A DNA stretch of 64,000 bases, from NCBI RefSeq assembly GCF_022568775.1, contig NZ_JAKZHW010000001.1, forward strand, positions 124,001 to 188,000, in the 5' to 3' direction. A model generated the notes under the pieces. The model saw nothing but the letters and a program-made list of their open reading frames with translations, was not told the DNA's origin and made no database searches. The position numbers and the translations under genes were made by a program. Below, one piece after another: positions 54,092 to 62,709 of this stretch (the stretch's first letter is position 1; the number at the start of each line of letters is the position of its first letter). The DNA is from Sphingomonas telluris (GTDB taxonomy: Bacteria; Pseudomonadota; Alphaproteobacteria; Sphingomonadales; Sphingomonadaceae).

Positions 54092-55429
54092 TCACATGCC
54101 AAGCATGCTCGCCATGCTCGTGCTTCCGTTCTTCGGGACAGGAACCACGCGGTTCGGGTTCTTCCAGCCGTAGACCGGCTGAGACGCGCCCTTCAGCTGC
54201 TTGCCGTTGCCAAGGTCGCCCCCGGAGCAGTTGAGCATCTTGTCGATGCAGTTGCCGGCCCACATTGCTTTGACGTTGACGTCCCAGGCTTCCCAATAGT
54301 CGGCGTGAAAGGTCGAACCGTGCGGAAGCTCCGGGTGCATCTCGTCCGACGAGAGGCGCCAGGACGCGAGGTCGTCGCCCTGAACCACCGAATAGTAAAC
54401 GCCCAGCGTGAACTGCGGGATCAGGTACGGGTGGGTCGTCGGGCACTTCGCCAGCCAGTTCGTGCTGTCGTTGCGAACCATATCAGACAGGTGGCTGCGA
54501 TGGTCAGCCGTATCGAGGTTCTTGCCGTCCCAGCACTTCGGCGTATCGATCAGCGCCACCAGGTGAGAGCCGGCCGGGCAGGCGGCCTTTGCCGCTGGGA
54601 TGGACGCGAAGTTGCCCGGCAGCGCGCCCGGACCGTCACAGATGAAGTGACCTGGGTAGGTCGCCGCACGATTGTTGATCATGTCGTAGCCGAAGATGAA
54701 GCGCAGGCCGTTGGGAATGGTCGCGCAGATCCCCTGTGCGGTCGCGCTGGTCTGCGGGTTGCAGTCCGTCCCCTGCGGGATGCGCTTGTAATAGGTCTGG
54801 ACATAGTCCGGCTGGATGACGTTGCCCTTGCCGTCGAGCATGGCGGGCATCCAGTACGCGGACCGGTTGGCGGCCGTGCCGTTGCCCATATTGTTGCAGG
54901 TGCTGTCACCGGACGCACGCAGGCTTGCGAAAGTGGAATTCGCGTTGGCTGCGGTGTTTCCATAGAACTGGTGGAGGTGCGACGCGCCCGGCTGACCCGG
55001 ATGGACCATCGGGTCGTCATAGAGGAGCTGACCCGCTCCGCAGATGAAGCGGAATGCGCCGACGGTGTCGGGAGCATTGGAGACCGGAATCTCACCATCA
55101 CCCCAGGTAGCCTGAAGCGTCGTCGTCACGTCGAAGTTGCTCGGGACGACGGTCGCTTCCGTATAAAGCGCGTTCGTGGTCGTGGTGGTCGTCGACCCCG
55201 TCGCCGTTCCGGTAGTCGTGCCCGTCGTCGCCCCGGTGGTTGTTCCGGTCGTCGTGCCGGTCGAAGTCGTCCCACCCGAGGTGGTATTCTTCTTCCCGCC
55301 GAGCTTTTCGCGCGCAAACCGCAGCGGATCAAAGTGACCGCTGGTCACGTCCGGCGCGACGCTCACCACAAGAAACATGCCGGCAAGCCCAAGTGCCATG
55401 GCCTTAAAGGCCGAGAATCCATCGTTCAC
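54092..55429 (-). CDS. DUF1996 domain protein with Thr/Gly linker
   Basis: 445 residues from GTG 55427-55429. One hydrophobic N-terminal segment (AMALGLAGMFLVVSVAP), a low-complexity Thr/Gly linker (about 49-85), then a DUF1996 domain with GAGQLLYDDPMVHPGQPGASHLHQFYGN, the CNNMGNG...YWMPAM region, PDHRS-like AD(H)RSHL, and CPTTHPYLIPQFTLGVYY, HADYWEAWD. DUF1996 is best known from fungal secreted proteins, its function unknown. Conserved Cys and His suggest disulfides or a metal. The start is set by GGGGAGG, which lies within a hairpin (see 55435). Confidence 0.85.
   Translation of the reverse strand: MNDGFSAFKAMALGLAGMFLVVSVAPDVTSGHFDPLRFAREKLGGKKNTTSGGTTSTGTTTGTTTGATTGTTTGTATGSTTTTTTNALYTEATVVPSNFDVTTTLQATWGDGEIPVSNAPDTVGAFRFICGAGQLLYDDPMVHPGQPGASHLHQFYGNTAANANSTFASLRASGDSTCNNMGNGTAANRSAYWMPAMLDGKGNVIQPDYVQTYYKRIPQGTDCNPQTSATAQGICATIPNGLRFIFGYDMINNRAATYPGHFICDGPGALPGNFASIPAAKAACPAGSHLVALIDTPKCWDGKNLDTADHRSHLSDMVRNDSTNWLAKCPTTHPYLIPQFTLGVYYSVVQGDDLASWRLSSDEMHPELPHGSTFHADYWEAWDVNVKAMWAGNCIDKMLNCSGGDLGNGKQLKGASQPVYGWKNPNRVVPVPKNGSTSMASMLGM
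55175..55285 (-). repeat. Low-complexity Thr/Gly coding repeat
   Basis: Coding tract of the DUF1996 protein with imperfect units GTTTG/GTTTGA over about 37 residues. Probably a flexible, possibly glycosylated spacer between the membrane anchor and the domain. Length may vary between strains. Confidence 0.7.
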
Positions 55430-55434
55430 GTTTG

Positions 55435-55457
55435 CCTCCCCAGACAAATCTGGGAGG
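55435..55457 (-). promoter_or_regulatory. Hairpin that hides the DUF1996 ribosome binding site
   Basis: On the minus strand CCTCCCAGA-TTTG-TCTGGGGAGG folds with one bulge; the right arm contains the Shine-Dalgarno GGGGAGG, five bases before the GTG start. This is the layout of an RNA thermometer or other translation switch. Not tested. Confidence 0.5.
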
Positions 55458-55534
55458 AAACTCGGCCTTACGCGTAAAGATAGGGTAAAGAGCGCAGTAT
55501 CGATACCGGCGATTTTACGCAGTTTTTCGGGTTG

Positions 55535-56407
55535 TTAGCCGGTCGTGGAACGTGCCTGTCCGCCTGGCATGCGATGCTTGATGGACCTCAGGAATGTCGC
55601 GACCGGTCCCAGCACCTGCAGGTTGACGTAGCCGGGAAGACGGACGTTCACCGGCCAGACGCCGCCCCAACCGGTGAAACTTTCTCTCATCTCTTCAAGG
55701 CTTTCCTCGATGAGATCGGCGGTCGCCTGCTCGAAGATATGGACGATCTGCTCCGGGGATGGCGCCAGTTCGCGAACAGCGAAATAGCGATCCGCGCGGA
55801 TAGCAAAGAGCTCGACGAGGCCGGCCTGCGTCAAGCGCTGGTGCAGTGGATCGTGCTCTGAAGCAAAGCATTCGACCTGAACCACGAACTGATTGCTTTC
55901 GAAAAGGCCTTGCATCCCCTCGAGCACCTGCAGCTCATGCCCTTCGACATCGATCTTGGCGCAGATCCGGCGTCGGCGAAGGTCCAGCTGACTGTCGAGT
56001 CGGTCGGCCTTGACCTTCATTCGATTGGTGAAAGTTCGCTCGTCGTGGATCGACGTGTCTAGGACGCTGTTGGCGCCCGAAAGATCATGCACGACCCCGA
56101 AGCCGACTTCGCCCTTCCTGTCCGAGGCGGCGAGCTGATAGGCTCGCACCCGCGCGCTGCCATTGAGAGCAATGTTGTGGAGCAACTCACCGAAGGTTGT
56201 CGGAGCGGGTTCGAAGGCGTGGACCTCCAGTCCTTCCTCCGCTGAGAACAAGATCGAATACAGACCGACGTTCGCACCGACGTCGAGAAAAGTGTCGCAA
56301 CCGCAATGCCGCGCCAGTTGGCGGAGCAGATAGGGCTGCAACGGCTCGTATTGCCGGGTCAGATAGTTCCGAGCGTGTGATGCCTTCGTCCACTTGGGTT
56401 GAACCAT
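55535..56407 (-). CDS. FkbM-family methyltransferase
   Basis: 290 residues. SAM-dependent fold: CDTFLDVGANVGLYSILFSAEEG (motif I), VHAFEPAPTTFGELLHNI, RICAKIDVEGHELQVLEGM (FkbM hallmark, IDVEGxE). ATG 56405-56407 is preferred over the upstream start at 56461 because GGGGCAGG precedes it. FkbM enzymes O-methylate sugars or polyketides; placement in a glycan cluster suggests sugar methylation. One of three FkbM genes in 8 kb. Confidence 0.87.
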   Translation of the reverse strand: MVQPKWTKASHARNYLTRQYEPLQPYLLRQLARHCGCDTFLDVGANVGLYSILFSAEEGLEVHAFEPAPTTFGELLHNIALNGSARVRAYQLAASDRKGEVGFGVVHDLSGANSVLDTSIHDERTFTNRMKVKADRLDSQLDLRRRRICAKIDVEGHELQVLEGMQGLFESNQFVVQVECFASEHDPLHQRLTQAGLVELFAIRADRYFAVRELAPSPEQIVHIFEQATADLIEESLEEMRESFTGWGGVWPVNVRLPGYVNLQVLGPVATFLRSIKHRMPGGQARSTTG

Positions 56408-56623
56408 GCAGCCTGCCCCTAAACCACGGTGATTGCCCGGATTTATCGCCGACCTATACACCTACTTGGTCGTCGGGGGGAGCTGAGAGCGGCGGCGGCG
56501 AGCAGACCCATCATGAATCTACAAGAACGCTAGAAAATTGCGCGGATCGAGAGGGACCGCTGCTGGCTCGATCAGGCCAGCCGTGATAGCCGACCGGTTC
56601 CGTTCGGCAGTGTGAGTGAGGTC

Positions 56624-57493
56624 ATGCTCGCGAGAGTCCTGAAGCGAGTGCTTGCCCAGCCGATCAAAGACCGCCTGGAAGCCGTACGAGCGAAGGTCCG
56701 CGTCCGCGAGGCCGAGCGGGCGGTTGCGAACTTCTCGCGCCCTGCCGCGCTGCCGCACGGCCTTCCTGGAGAGCTGATCATCTCCCTGACTTCCTACCCG
56801 CCCCGCTATCCGACTCTCGCAAAGACGCTGAAGAGCCTGTTGGCTCAGGATATCCGGGCGGATCGGACCATCCTCTGGCTCGAGGACAAGGACGTTCCGG
56901 CGTTACCAGAAGACGTGCGGGTTCTGACGGAAGTCGGCCTCGAGATCCGGAAGTGCGTGAACATCCGCTCGTATAACAAGCTCATCCACACGCTCGTCGA
57001 CTTTCCCGAGGCCTATGTCGTGACAGCCGATGACGACGTCTATTACCCGCCGCACTGGCTGGCCGTCCTGGTCGAAGCGGTGAAGCCTGGTGAGACAGCA
57101 ATCATTTGCCGCCGCGCTCACCAGCCGCAGGGCCGGAACGGCCAGTTCGGTAAGTATGCGGACTGGCGCTGGGAGATCGTGACCGATGGCGAGCTGCGCG
57201 ACGATCTGTTTCCGACGGGCGTGGGGGGTGTGCTGTACCCTCCGCACTCGCTCGCTCCGGAGGTCACAGACATGGAAGCCCTCAAGCGCCTCGCTCCGAC
57301 GGCCGATGACGTCTGGCTCTTCTGCATGGCCAAGCGGGCTGGAACGAAGCACCGGCAAGTCGGCGGCCGCTTTCCCCTTGTGAACTGGGAGGGATCACAG
57401 GACGTGGGACTGGAGCACGAAAACGTGCTTCAAGCGAACGACAGACAACTAGAAGCCGTCTGGCGTGAGTATTGCGCCACGCCCGGGGACTGA
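56624..57493 (+). CDS. Putative glycosyltransferase (GT2-like)
   Basis: 289 residues. After a basic N-terminus: GELIISLTSYPPRYPTLAKTLKSLLAQD, ILWLEDKDVPALP, and the acidic motif YVVTADDDVYYPPHWLAVL (DxD type, about residue 134), then RRAHQ and a C-terminal WEGSQDVGLEHENVLQANDRQ. Fits the GT-A-like family with DDD motif found in surface glycan clusters. GTG 56612 is an alternative start. Donor and acceptor unknown. Confidence 0.8.
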   Translation: MLARVLKRVLAQPIKDRLEAVRAKVRVREAERAVANFSRPAALPHGLPGELIISLTSYPPRYPTLAKTLKSLLAQDIRADRTILWLEDKDVPALPEDVRVLTEVGLEIRKCVNIRSYNKLIHTLVDFPEAYVVTADDDVYYPPHWLAVLVEAVKPGETAIICRRAHQPQGRNGQFGKYADWRWEIVTDGELRDDLFPTGVGGVLYPPHSLAPEVTDMEALKRLAPTADDVWLFCMAKRAGTKHRQVGGRFPLVNWEGSQDVGLEHENVLQANDRQLEAVWREYCATPGD

Positions 57494-57515
57494 CTCGCGT
57501 AACCAGAGGGGACCA

Positions 57516-58343
57516 ATGCCGGCATTGCGACACAGGGCGGCCCACTTTCTTCTTCGAAAGTTGGGCATGTTCGACAGATCATATCGGGAGAAAGTCGGGG
57601 GCCGTTCCTTCGTCATCCCGATCATCAACGGCCGCAAGACTTACGTGTCGGAGCCGTGGATGTCGGAGGTTCTTGAGCGGCTTCTCGCACTGAAGAGCGG
57701 TGCCTTCATCGATGTCGGCGTCAATCTGGGCCAGACCCTGTTGAAGGTCGCCGCGATCGATCCAGACCGGACCTACGTCGGGTTCGAACCCAATCCGGCC
57801 TGTGTCGATTATGCGTGGAAGCTGATCCAGAAGAACGGCCTAAAATTCACCGTCGTCCCCGCAGGGATCACGGACCGGACGACGTTGCTCCATCTAGAGA
57901 TGTTCCGCGAGGACGACACGGATCCTTCGGCGAGCATCGTGCCGGCGTTTCGATCGAACGTTGTTGCCTCCAGGTCAGTTATGGTCGTCGACCCCGAACA
58001 GCTGCCCGAAGGGACGTTGCCCGAGGAAGTCGCTGTCGTGAAGATCGATGTCGAGGGCGGCGAGCTATTCGTCTTGCGGGGGCTTCTGCCCCTCTTAAGG
58101 CGCGCTCGTCCCTTCCTTGTCGTCGAAGTGCTACCGCCGTCTGCCCCTGACCGGGTCGAACGCCAGGTCGAGCTCGAACGGCATCTCGCCGAGCTGGATT
58201 ATCGCCTGTTTCGAATTCGGCGCGACGACCGCGAGCAACTCCAGACGATCGATCCGATCGAGACGCTCGGCATCCAGACGGACCTCCTCAGCTGCGACTA
58301 TGTCTTCGCACCCGCGGAGCTGGCCGCTTCATTGCGGAACTGA
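57516..58343 (+). CDS. FkbM-family methyltransferase
   Basis: 275 residues; ATG 57516 after AGAGGGGA. SAM fold: GAFIDVGVNLGQTLLKVAAIDPD, TYVGFEPNPACVDYAWKLI, VAVVKIDVEGGELFVLRGL. Different from the copy at 55535 in the N-terminal cap. Lies between two glycosyltransferase genes on the same strand, so sugar O-methylation is likely. Confidence 0.88.
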   Translation: MPALRHRAAHFLLRKLGMFDRSYREKVGGRSFVIPIINGRKTYVSEPWMSEVLERLLALKSGAFIDVGVNLGQTLLKVAAIDPDRTYVGFEPNPACVDYAWKLIQKNGLKFTVVPAGITDRTTLLHLEMFREDDTDPSASIVPAFRSNVVASRSVMVVDPEQLPEGTLPEEVAVVKIDVEGGELFVLRGLLPLLRRARPFLVVEVLPPSAPDRVERQVELERHLAELDYRLFRIRRDDREQLQTIDPIETLGIQTDLLSCDYVFAPAELAASLRN

Positions 58344-58422
58344 ACGGGGCGAGATCGTTGCGAATGCAGTTGTTTACCTTCACAGAGTAGGCGCTGCGCT
58401 CGGCACTCGCCGGTGGGGGTTC

Positions 58423-59112
58423 ATGTTCTTCGACACTTTCAGGTCCATCCGCATCCTGAACCTTCCGCATCGTGCCGACAGGCGCGCCGAGATGCTTGCG
58501 GAGCTTCGGAAGTTCGGGCTCGACGGCGATCCCCGCGTGTCTTTCTTCCCGGGCTCGATAGCGAAGGAGAAGGGCAGCTTCGCCACGCCGGGCGAAAACG
58601 GCTGTTACCACAGCCACATGGCGCTCTTGAAGGACGCTGCTTCGTCGGGCGGGCCCGTGCTCGTTCTGGAAGACGATTGCGACTTCACGCCTGAGACCAC
58701 TTCGTATGAACTGCCCGCCGAATGGGATATTTTCTACGGCGGCTATCAGGCGGACGAACCGGACGATCTGATCAACTCCAACATCATCGGCGCGCACTGC
58801 ATGGGCTACAGCCCGAAGGCAGCGAAGATGCTTGCCGACTATCTGGACAGCGCGCTCGATCCGGACTTCCCGCCCGACGCAACCGCACTCGCTCAGGGCC
58901 ATTATTCGCCGGGTGTGAAGCCGCCGTTCGATGGTGCGATCGTCTGGTTTCGCCGCGCGCACCCGGAGCTGAAGACCGTGTTCGCGCAAATCGCCATTCA
59001 GCGCTCGTCCCGCTCGGATATCGCTGAAGGTACCTTCCTCGATCGCGTGAGCCCGTCGCTCGCGGGTGTCGCGCGCAAGGCAAAGAATTGGGTTCGGAGG
59101 CGTTTTGCATGA
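58423..59112 (+). CDS. Glycosyltransferase family 25-like protein
   Basis: 229 residues; ATG 58423 after GGTGGGGG. Family segments: RSIRILNLPHRADRRAEMLAELRKFG (residue 8 on), NGCYHSHMALLKDAA, VLVLEDDCDFTPE (about 79-91, metal-type EDD). GT25 enzymes add galactose or glucose to LPS core. Overlaps the next gene by 4 bases (ATGA). Confidence 0.82.
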   Translation: MFFDTFRSIRILNLPHRADRRAEMLAELRKFGLDGDPRVSFFPGSIAKEKGSFATPGENGCYHSHMALLKDAASSGGPVLVLEDDCDFTPETTSYELPAEWDIFYGGYQADEPDDLINSNIIGAHCMGYSPKAAKMLADYLDSALDPDFPPDATALAQGHYSPGVKPPFDGAIVWFRRAHPELKTVFAQIAIQRSSRSDIAEGTFLDRVSPSLAGVARKAKNWVRRRFA

Positions 59113-59906
59113 GTGACGGTAAGCCCGTTCTCAATTCGCTTTGGGTCGGTAACACCCTCGGCTTCGTCGAGCGGCTATGCCTCATGTCGGCGCTCGGCAC
59201 GGGCCATCACTTCAAGCTTTATTCCTACGAGCCCGACAAGCTTCAGGGCGTGCCCGACGGCGTCGAGCTGTGCGACGCGGCGGAGATCATGCCGCAGGAG
59301 AAGTTGATCTCTTATTCGGATACCGGCGCCGTCGCTCTCGGAGCCAACTTCTGGCGCTACAATTTGCTCGCCAAGGGACATGGCCGCTGGGTCGACATGG
59401 ACCTGATCTTCCTGAAGCGTTTCCCGGTCGAGTCCGAATATGTGTTTGGCTGGGAATATGCCGGCTGGATCAACAATGCAGTCATGGCGGCTCCGGCGGG
59501 CTCCCCGTTCGTTGCCGATCTCCTCTCGATCCCGCAACCCAACAAGCGGCCGCCATGGTTTGGGCCGAAGAGATCGCTCCTCTTCTACCTGGAGCGGCTG
59601 AAGAAGGGCACGATCCCCCTCGAAGACATGCCGTGGGGCACCTATGCGGCCGGGCTCGTCACCTATCTCGTGAAGAAACATGAGCTCGAGCAATTCACCC
59701 TGCCGCCGCGTGTTTTCTATCCCGTCGAGTGGAAGGATGCGCGCAAGCTCTACGGGCCCGCGGAAGAGATTGAGGCCATGCTCGCCGAGGACACGCTGAC
59801 GGTCCACATGTGGCACTCGAGACTCGGCGAACTGAAGCGCGCGCCGCCGCCCGCTGGCTCCTACATGGCCAAGGTCGCCCAACGGTTCGGCGTCGAGTTC
59901 CTTTAA
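59109..59906 (+). CDS. Putative glycosyltransferase with DxD motif
   Basis: 265 residues: NSLWVGNTLGFVERLCLMSALGTGHHFKLYSYEP, ANFWRYNLLAKGHGRWVDMDLIFLKRF (DxD at about 96-98), then WINNAVMAAPAGSPF and a C-terminal VHMWHSRL. Matches the Gly_transf_sug/capsular-type group (GT32-like). Start overlaps the GT25-like stop. Product sugar unknown. Confidence 0.8.
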   Translation: MSDGKPVLNSLWVGNTLGFVERLCLMSALGTGHHFKLYSYEPDKLQGVPDGVELCDAAEIMPQEKLISYSDTGAVALGANFWRYNLLAKGHGRWVDMDLIFLKRFPVESEYVFGWEYAGWINNAVMAAPAGSPFVADLLSIPQPNKRPPWFGPKRSLLFYLERLKKGTIPLEDMPWGTYAAGLVTYLVKKHELEQFTLPPRVFYPVEWKDARKLYGPAEEIEAMLAEDTLTVHMWHSRLGELKRAPPPAGSYMAKVAQRFGVEFL

Positions 59907-59959
59907 ATGGCCACTTGGGATAACTATCCCGCGTCTCTCTCTCAGGACAGCGGGGCACT

Positions 59960-60651
59960 GTGCAGGTCAAGTCTCTGCTCAGACAAGTTGCTGGTGGCGG
60001 CGCGCTGATCGATTTTGCGCGGAAAATTCGCTCCAGGAAAATCGACAGCTCGGCCGATTACTGGGAGGGACGCTATCGGGACGGCGGCAATTCAGGGGCC
60101 GGTTCGTACGGATGCCTTGCACTCTTTAAGGCACAGTTCCTGAATGACTTCGTTCGATCGGAAAAGGTGCAGTCGGTCATTGAGTTCGGCTCGGGCGATG
60201 GAGCCCAGCTCGAGCTTGCCGAATACCCGGTCTACACCGGGCTGGACGTCTCTCGAACCGTCCTGGACGTAGCGCGGGAGAAATTCCGCGCTCGGCCGGA
60301 CATCCATTTCCTGCACACTTCGGAGTACTCGCCGATCTTGAAGCGGACCTCGTCCTCTCGCTGGACGTGATCTACCACCTGGTCGAAGACGAAGTGTTCG
60401 ATGCCTACATGCAGCGGCTCTTCGATGCCTCCGCGCGCTTCGTGATTGTCTATTCGAGCAACGATAATCGTGGATTCGTCGCTCCTCATGTGAGGCATCG
60501 TAAATTTACCAAATGGGTAAGTAGTTTTCGTCGGGATTTCGTCCTGACAAAGCATCTGCTTAATCCTTACGCAGAGGAATTGGACGATGGCGGAGAAACC
60601 TCCTTCGCCGATTTCTACGTTTTCGAGCGGCGGCGCACAGATTGGGGGTAA
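59960..60651 (+). pseudogene. Frameshifted class I SAM-dependent methyltransferase
   Basis: The first part (59960-60370, GTG start) has SADYWEGRYRDGGNSGAGSYGCLALFKAQFLNDFV and motif I VIEFGSGDGAQLELA, then stops at 60368 in a wrong reading. The remainder is in the next frame: ADLEADLVLSLDVIYHLVEDEVFDAYMQRLF, as in the family's usual C-half, up to 60651. One base is missing near 60332. Without the shift it would be about 230 residues. It may be inactive, or a sequencing error, or rarely a -1 frameshift. Confidence 0.72.
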
Positions 60652-60656
60652 GTCGC

Positions 60657-62708
60657 CTATTCGGTTCTGCTGAAGATCGGATCGAACAGCGGCGAGATTT
60701 CCTTCGCGACGCGCACGCTCAGGTGATTGTGGTCGAAGTAGCGTGGGCCTTGCGCGTCCGACACGGGGCAGACGCTCCCTCGGCATAGCCTATCCACCGG
60801 CTCGACGAAGGTGACCGGGTACTGGGCGCTCAGCCGACGGAAATAGGCAAGGATGCGGGCGTGCCTATGCTCGTAATCCTCGCGTGACACATCCTTGATC
60901 GGCGGGGCGAAGCCGAAGCGTTGCACGTAGAGGAGTTTCGGCACGTCGAACTGTGGTTCCGGAACGGGTCCGACGATGACGACTGTCTTTCCGGCCTCCG
61001 TGAGCTCCGCGACCAGGCGCGTGAAGCCGCGTTCGAAGACTTGGTGATTGCCGCCATGCGGAGCATCGCGTCCGTTTTCAGACAGGCGGATGTCGAGGTC
61101 TTCCTCGGTCGGGTTCGGCGGCTCATCGATGCGCCAGTTGGACCATCGCGCGGATAGCACGACGGTCTTGATGTCGGGGTGCAGCGCCCTGTCCAGCATC
61201 TGGGAATTGTAGTCGCCGCAGAAGCGGTACGACGGCGTCGTTGTCAGGCTGGCAACGAAGTTCGCGCTGATAGCGAAGCCGAGGCCGGGTGGACAGTCAG
61301 CCGCCGCCGCAAACAGGAAGGACGCGCGTTGCCGAAGGGCTGATGCCTCCATGGCCGTCGCCGTCACCATTGCGTGGGAATCGCCCCACAGCAGCACGTG
61401 CGGCACCGCTTTCTTGTCGCCTAGCAGGCAGGCTTTGGACGGCGGCACGATCGCATTGTCGACGCTCATGCACTCCATGTGATGCACGGACTTGTCACGC
61501 GGTGCGTTGGCCGCCGCTAGGCTCGCGGCAGGCAGACGCGAGGGAAGGCCGCTGGAGACTGCGATAGCGAGCCCGCAAATGCCCATGAAGGCCATTCCGG
61601 CGAGCGGAAGGACGACCGCAGTGCTCTTGCGCGAACGCCGGACCGGGTCTTCGACAAAACGGAGGGTGAGAAGCGCAGCGCCGAGACTGAGCAGCGAGAG
61701 GATGAAGCCGGATGTTGGCGAGATCTTCCCGGCCGCGAGATAGGCACCGAACGCCAGCGCCGGAAAATGCCAGAGGTAGAAGGAGTAAGACGCGCGCCCC
61801 ACGGCGACGAGCGGCGCCGTTCGCAGCAAGGCCGAGCCCTCGTTCCCCTCGTTGTGACCGCTGAAAATCACCAGAGCGGTGCCGAGGACAGGCGGCACTG
61901 CGGTCAGTCCCGGGAAGGGCATTGTGCCATCGTAGACGTACACGCAGGCGCAGATGATGATCAGGCCCGCGAGCGCCGTGACTTGGCGTATCATCCGGCT
62001 CAGTTCGATCTTCGGGCTCGCCGCGAGCAGGCCGCCGACCATCAGCTCCCAGGCCCTCGTCGGAAGCAAATAGAAGTTGGCGCCCGGAGCGTGCGTCGTG
62101 GCGTAGATCGACAGCGCCAGGGAAACGGCCGCGATGACGGCGATGACGGTTCGGATGCGGATCCTGAACCAGACGAGCGCCCAGAGGAGCAGCGGGTAGA
62201 AGATGTAGAATTGCTCTTCGACCGCGAGCGACCAGGTGTGCAGCAGCGGCTGGACGTCCGCGTGCGCCGCGAAATAGCCGACTGATTTCCAGAAGTAGAA
62301 GTTCGACCCGAACAGCGAGACGCTGAGGAGCGACTTGCCGTAGCTCACGAGTGTGTCGGGGTCGTAGGCCAGAAGCGCGACTGCGGTGCTGACCGCCAGC
62401 ACAAGCGTAAGCGCGGGCAGGATGCGCCGGATGCGCCGCTCGTAGAAGCGGCGTATGGAGAACGTCCGGTCGTGGATCGACCGCAGAAGGATCCCGGTGA
62501 TCAGGAACCCGGAGATGACGAAGAAGACGTCGACGCCGATGAAGCCTCCTGAAAAGCCCGATATCCCGGCGTGAAACAGGACGACTGGAATGACGGCGAT
62601 GGCCCTGAGGCCGTCGATGTCCGACCTGAAATCATGCGTCGGAGTAGGCGGCCGGACGAAGGAACTGGTCGGTTCCTTGTTCGGCTCGGACTTGGCCGCG
62701 ATGTCCAC
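60657..62708 (-). CDS. Acyltransferase 3 family protein with SGNH domain (OafA/YrhL-like)
   Basis: 683 residues. N-terminal ten-helix acyltransferase_3 domain: RSDIDGLRAIAVIPVVLFHAG, GVDVFFVISGFLITGILL, SLAVEEQFYIFYPLLLW; a C-terminal SGNH hydrolase-like domain (about 420-680): LLWGDSHAMVTA with Ser, and FDHNHLS with Asp/His. Moves acetyl groups onto surface polysaccharide in the periplasm. GTG 62706-62708. Convergent with the frameshifted methyltransferase. Confidence 0.93.
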   Translation of the reverse strand: MDIAAKSEPNKEPTSSFVRPPTPTHDFRSDIDGLRAIAVIPVVLFHAGISGFSGGFIGVDVFFVISGFLITGILLRSIHDRTFSIRRFYERRIRRILPALTLVLAVSTAVALLAYDPDTLVSYGKSLLSVSLFGSNFYFWKSVGYFAAHADVQPLLHTWSLAVEEQFYIFYPLLLWALVWFRIRIRTVIAVIAAVSLALSIYATTHAPGANFYLLPTRAWELMVGGLLAASPKIELSRMIRQVTALAGLIIICACVYVYDGTMPFPGLTAVPPVLGTALVIFSGHNEGNEGSALLRTAPLVAVGRASYSFYLWHFPALAFGAYLAAGKISPTSGFILSLLSLGAALLTLRFVEDPVRRSRKSTAVVLPLAGMAFMGICGLAIAVSSGLPSRLPAASLAAANAPRDKSVHHMECMSVDNAIVPPSKACLLGDKKAVPHVLLWGDSHAMVTATAMEASALRQRASFLFAAAADCPPGLGFAISANFVASLTTTPSYRFCGDYNSQMLDRALHPDIKTVVLSARWSNWRIDEPPNPTEEDLDIRLSENGRDAPHGGNHQVFERGFTRLVAELTEAGKTVVIVGPVPEPQFDVPKLLYVQRFGFAPPIKDVSREDYEHRHARILAYFRRLSAQYPVTFVEPVDRLCRGSVCPVSDAQGPRYFDHNHLSVRVAKEISPLFDPIFSRTE

Positions 62709-62709
62709 T

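Noticed and set aside
55175-55285. Possible noncoding tandem repeat or CRISPR-like array
   Set aside because: The repetition is in-frame coding for Thr/Gly; no conserved direct repeats with unique spacers are present anywhere in the window.
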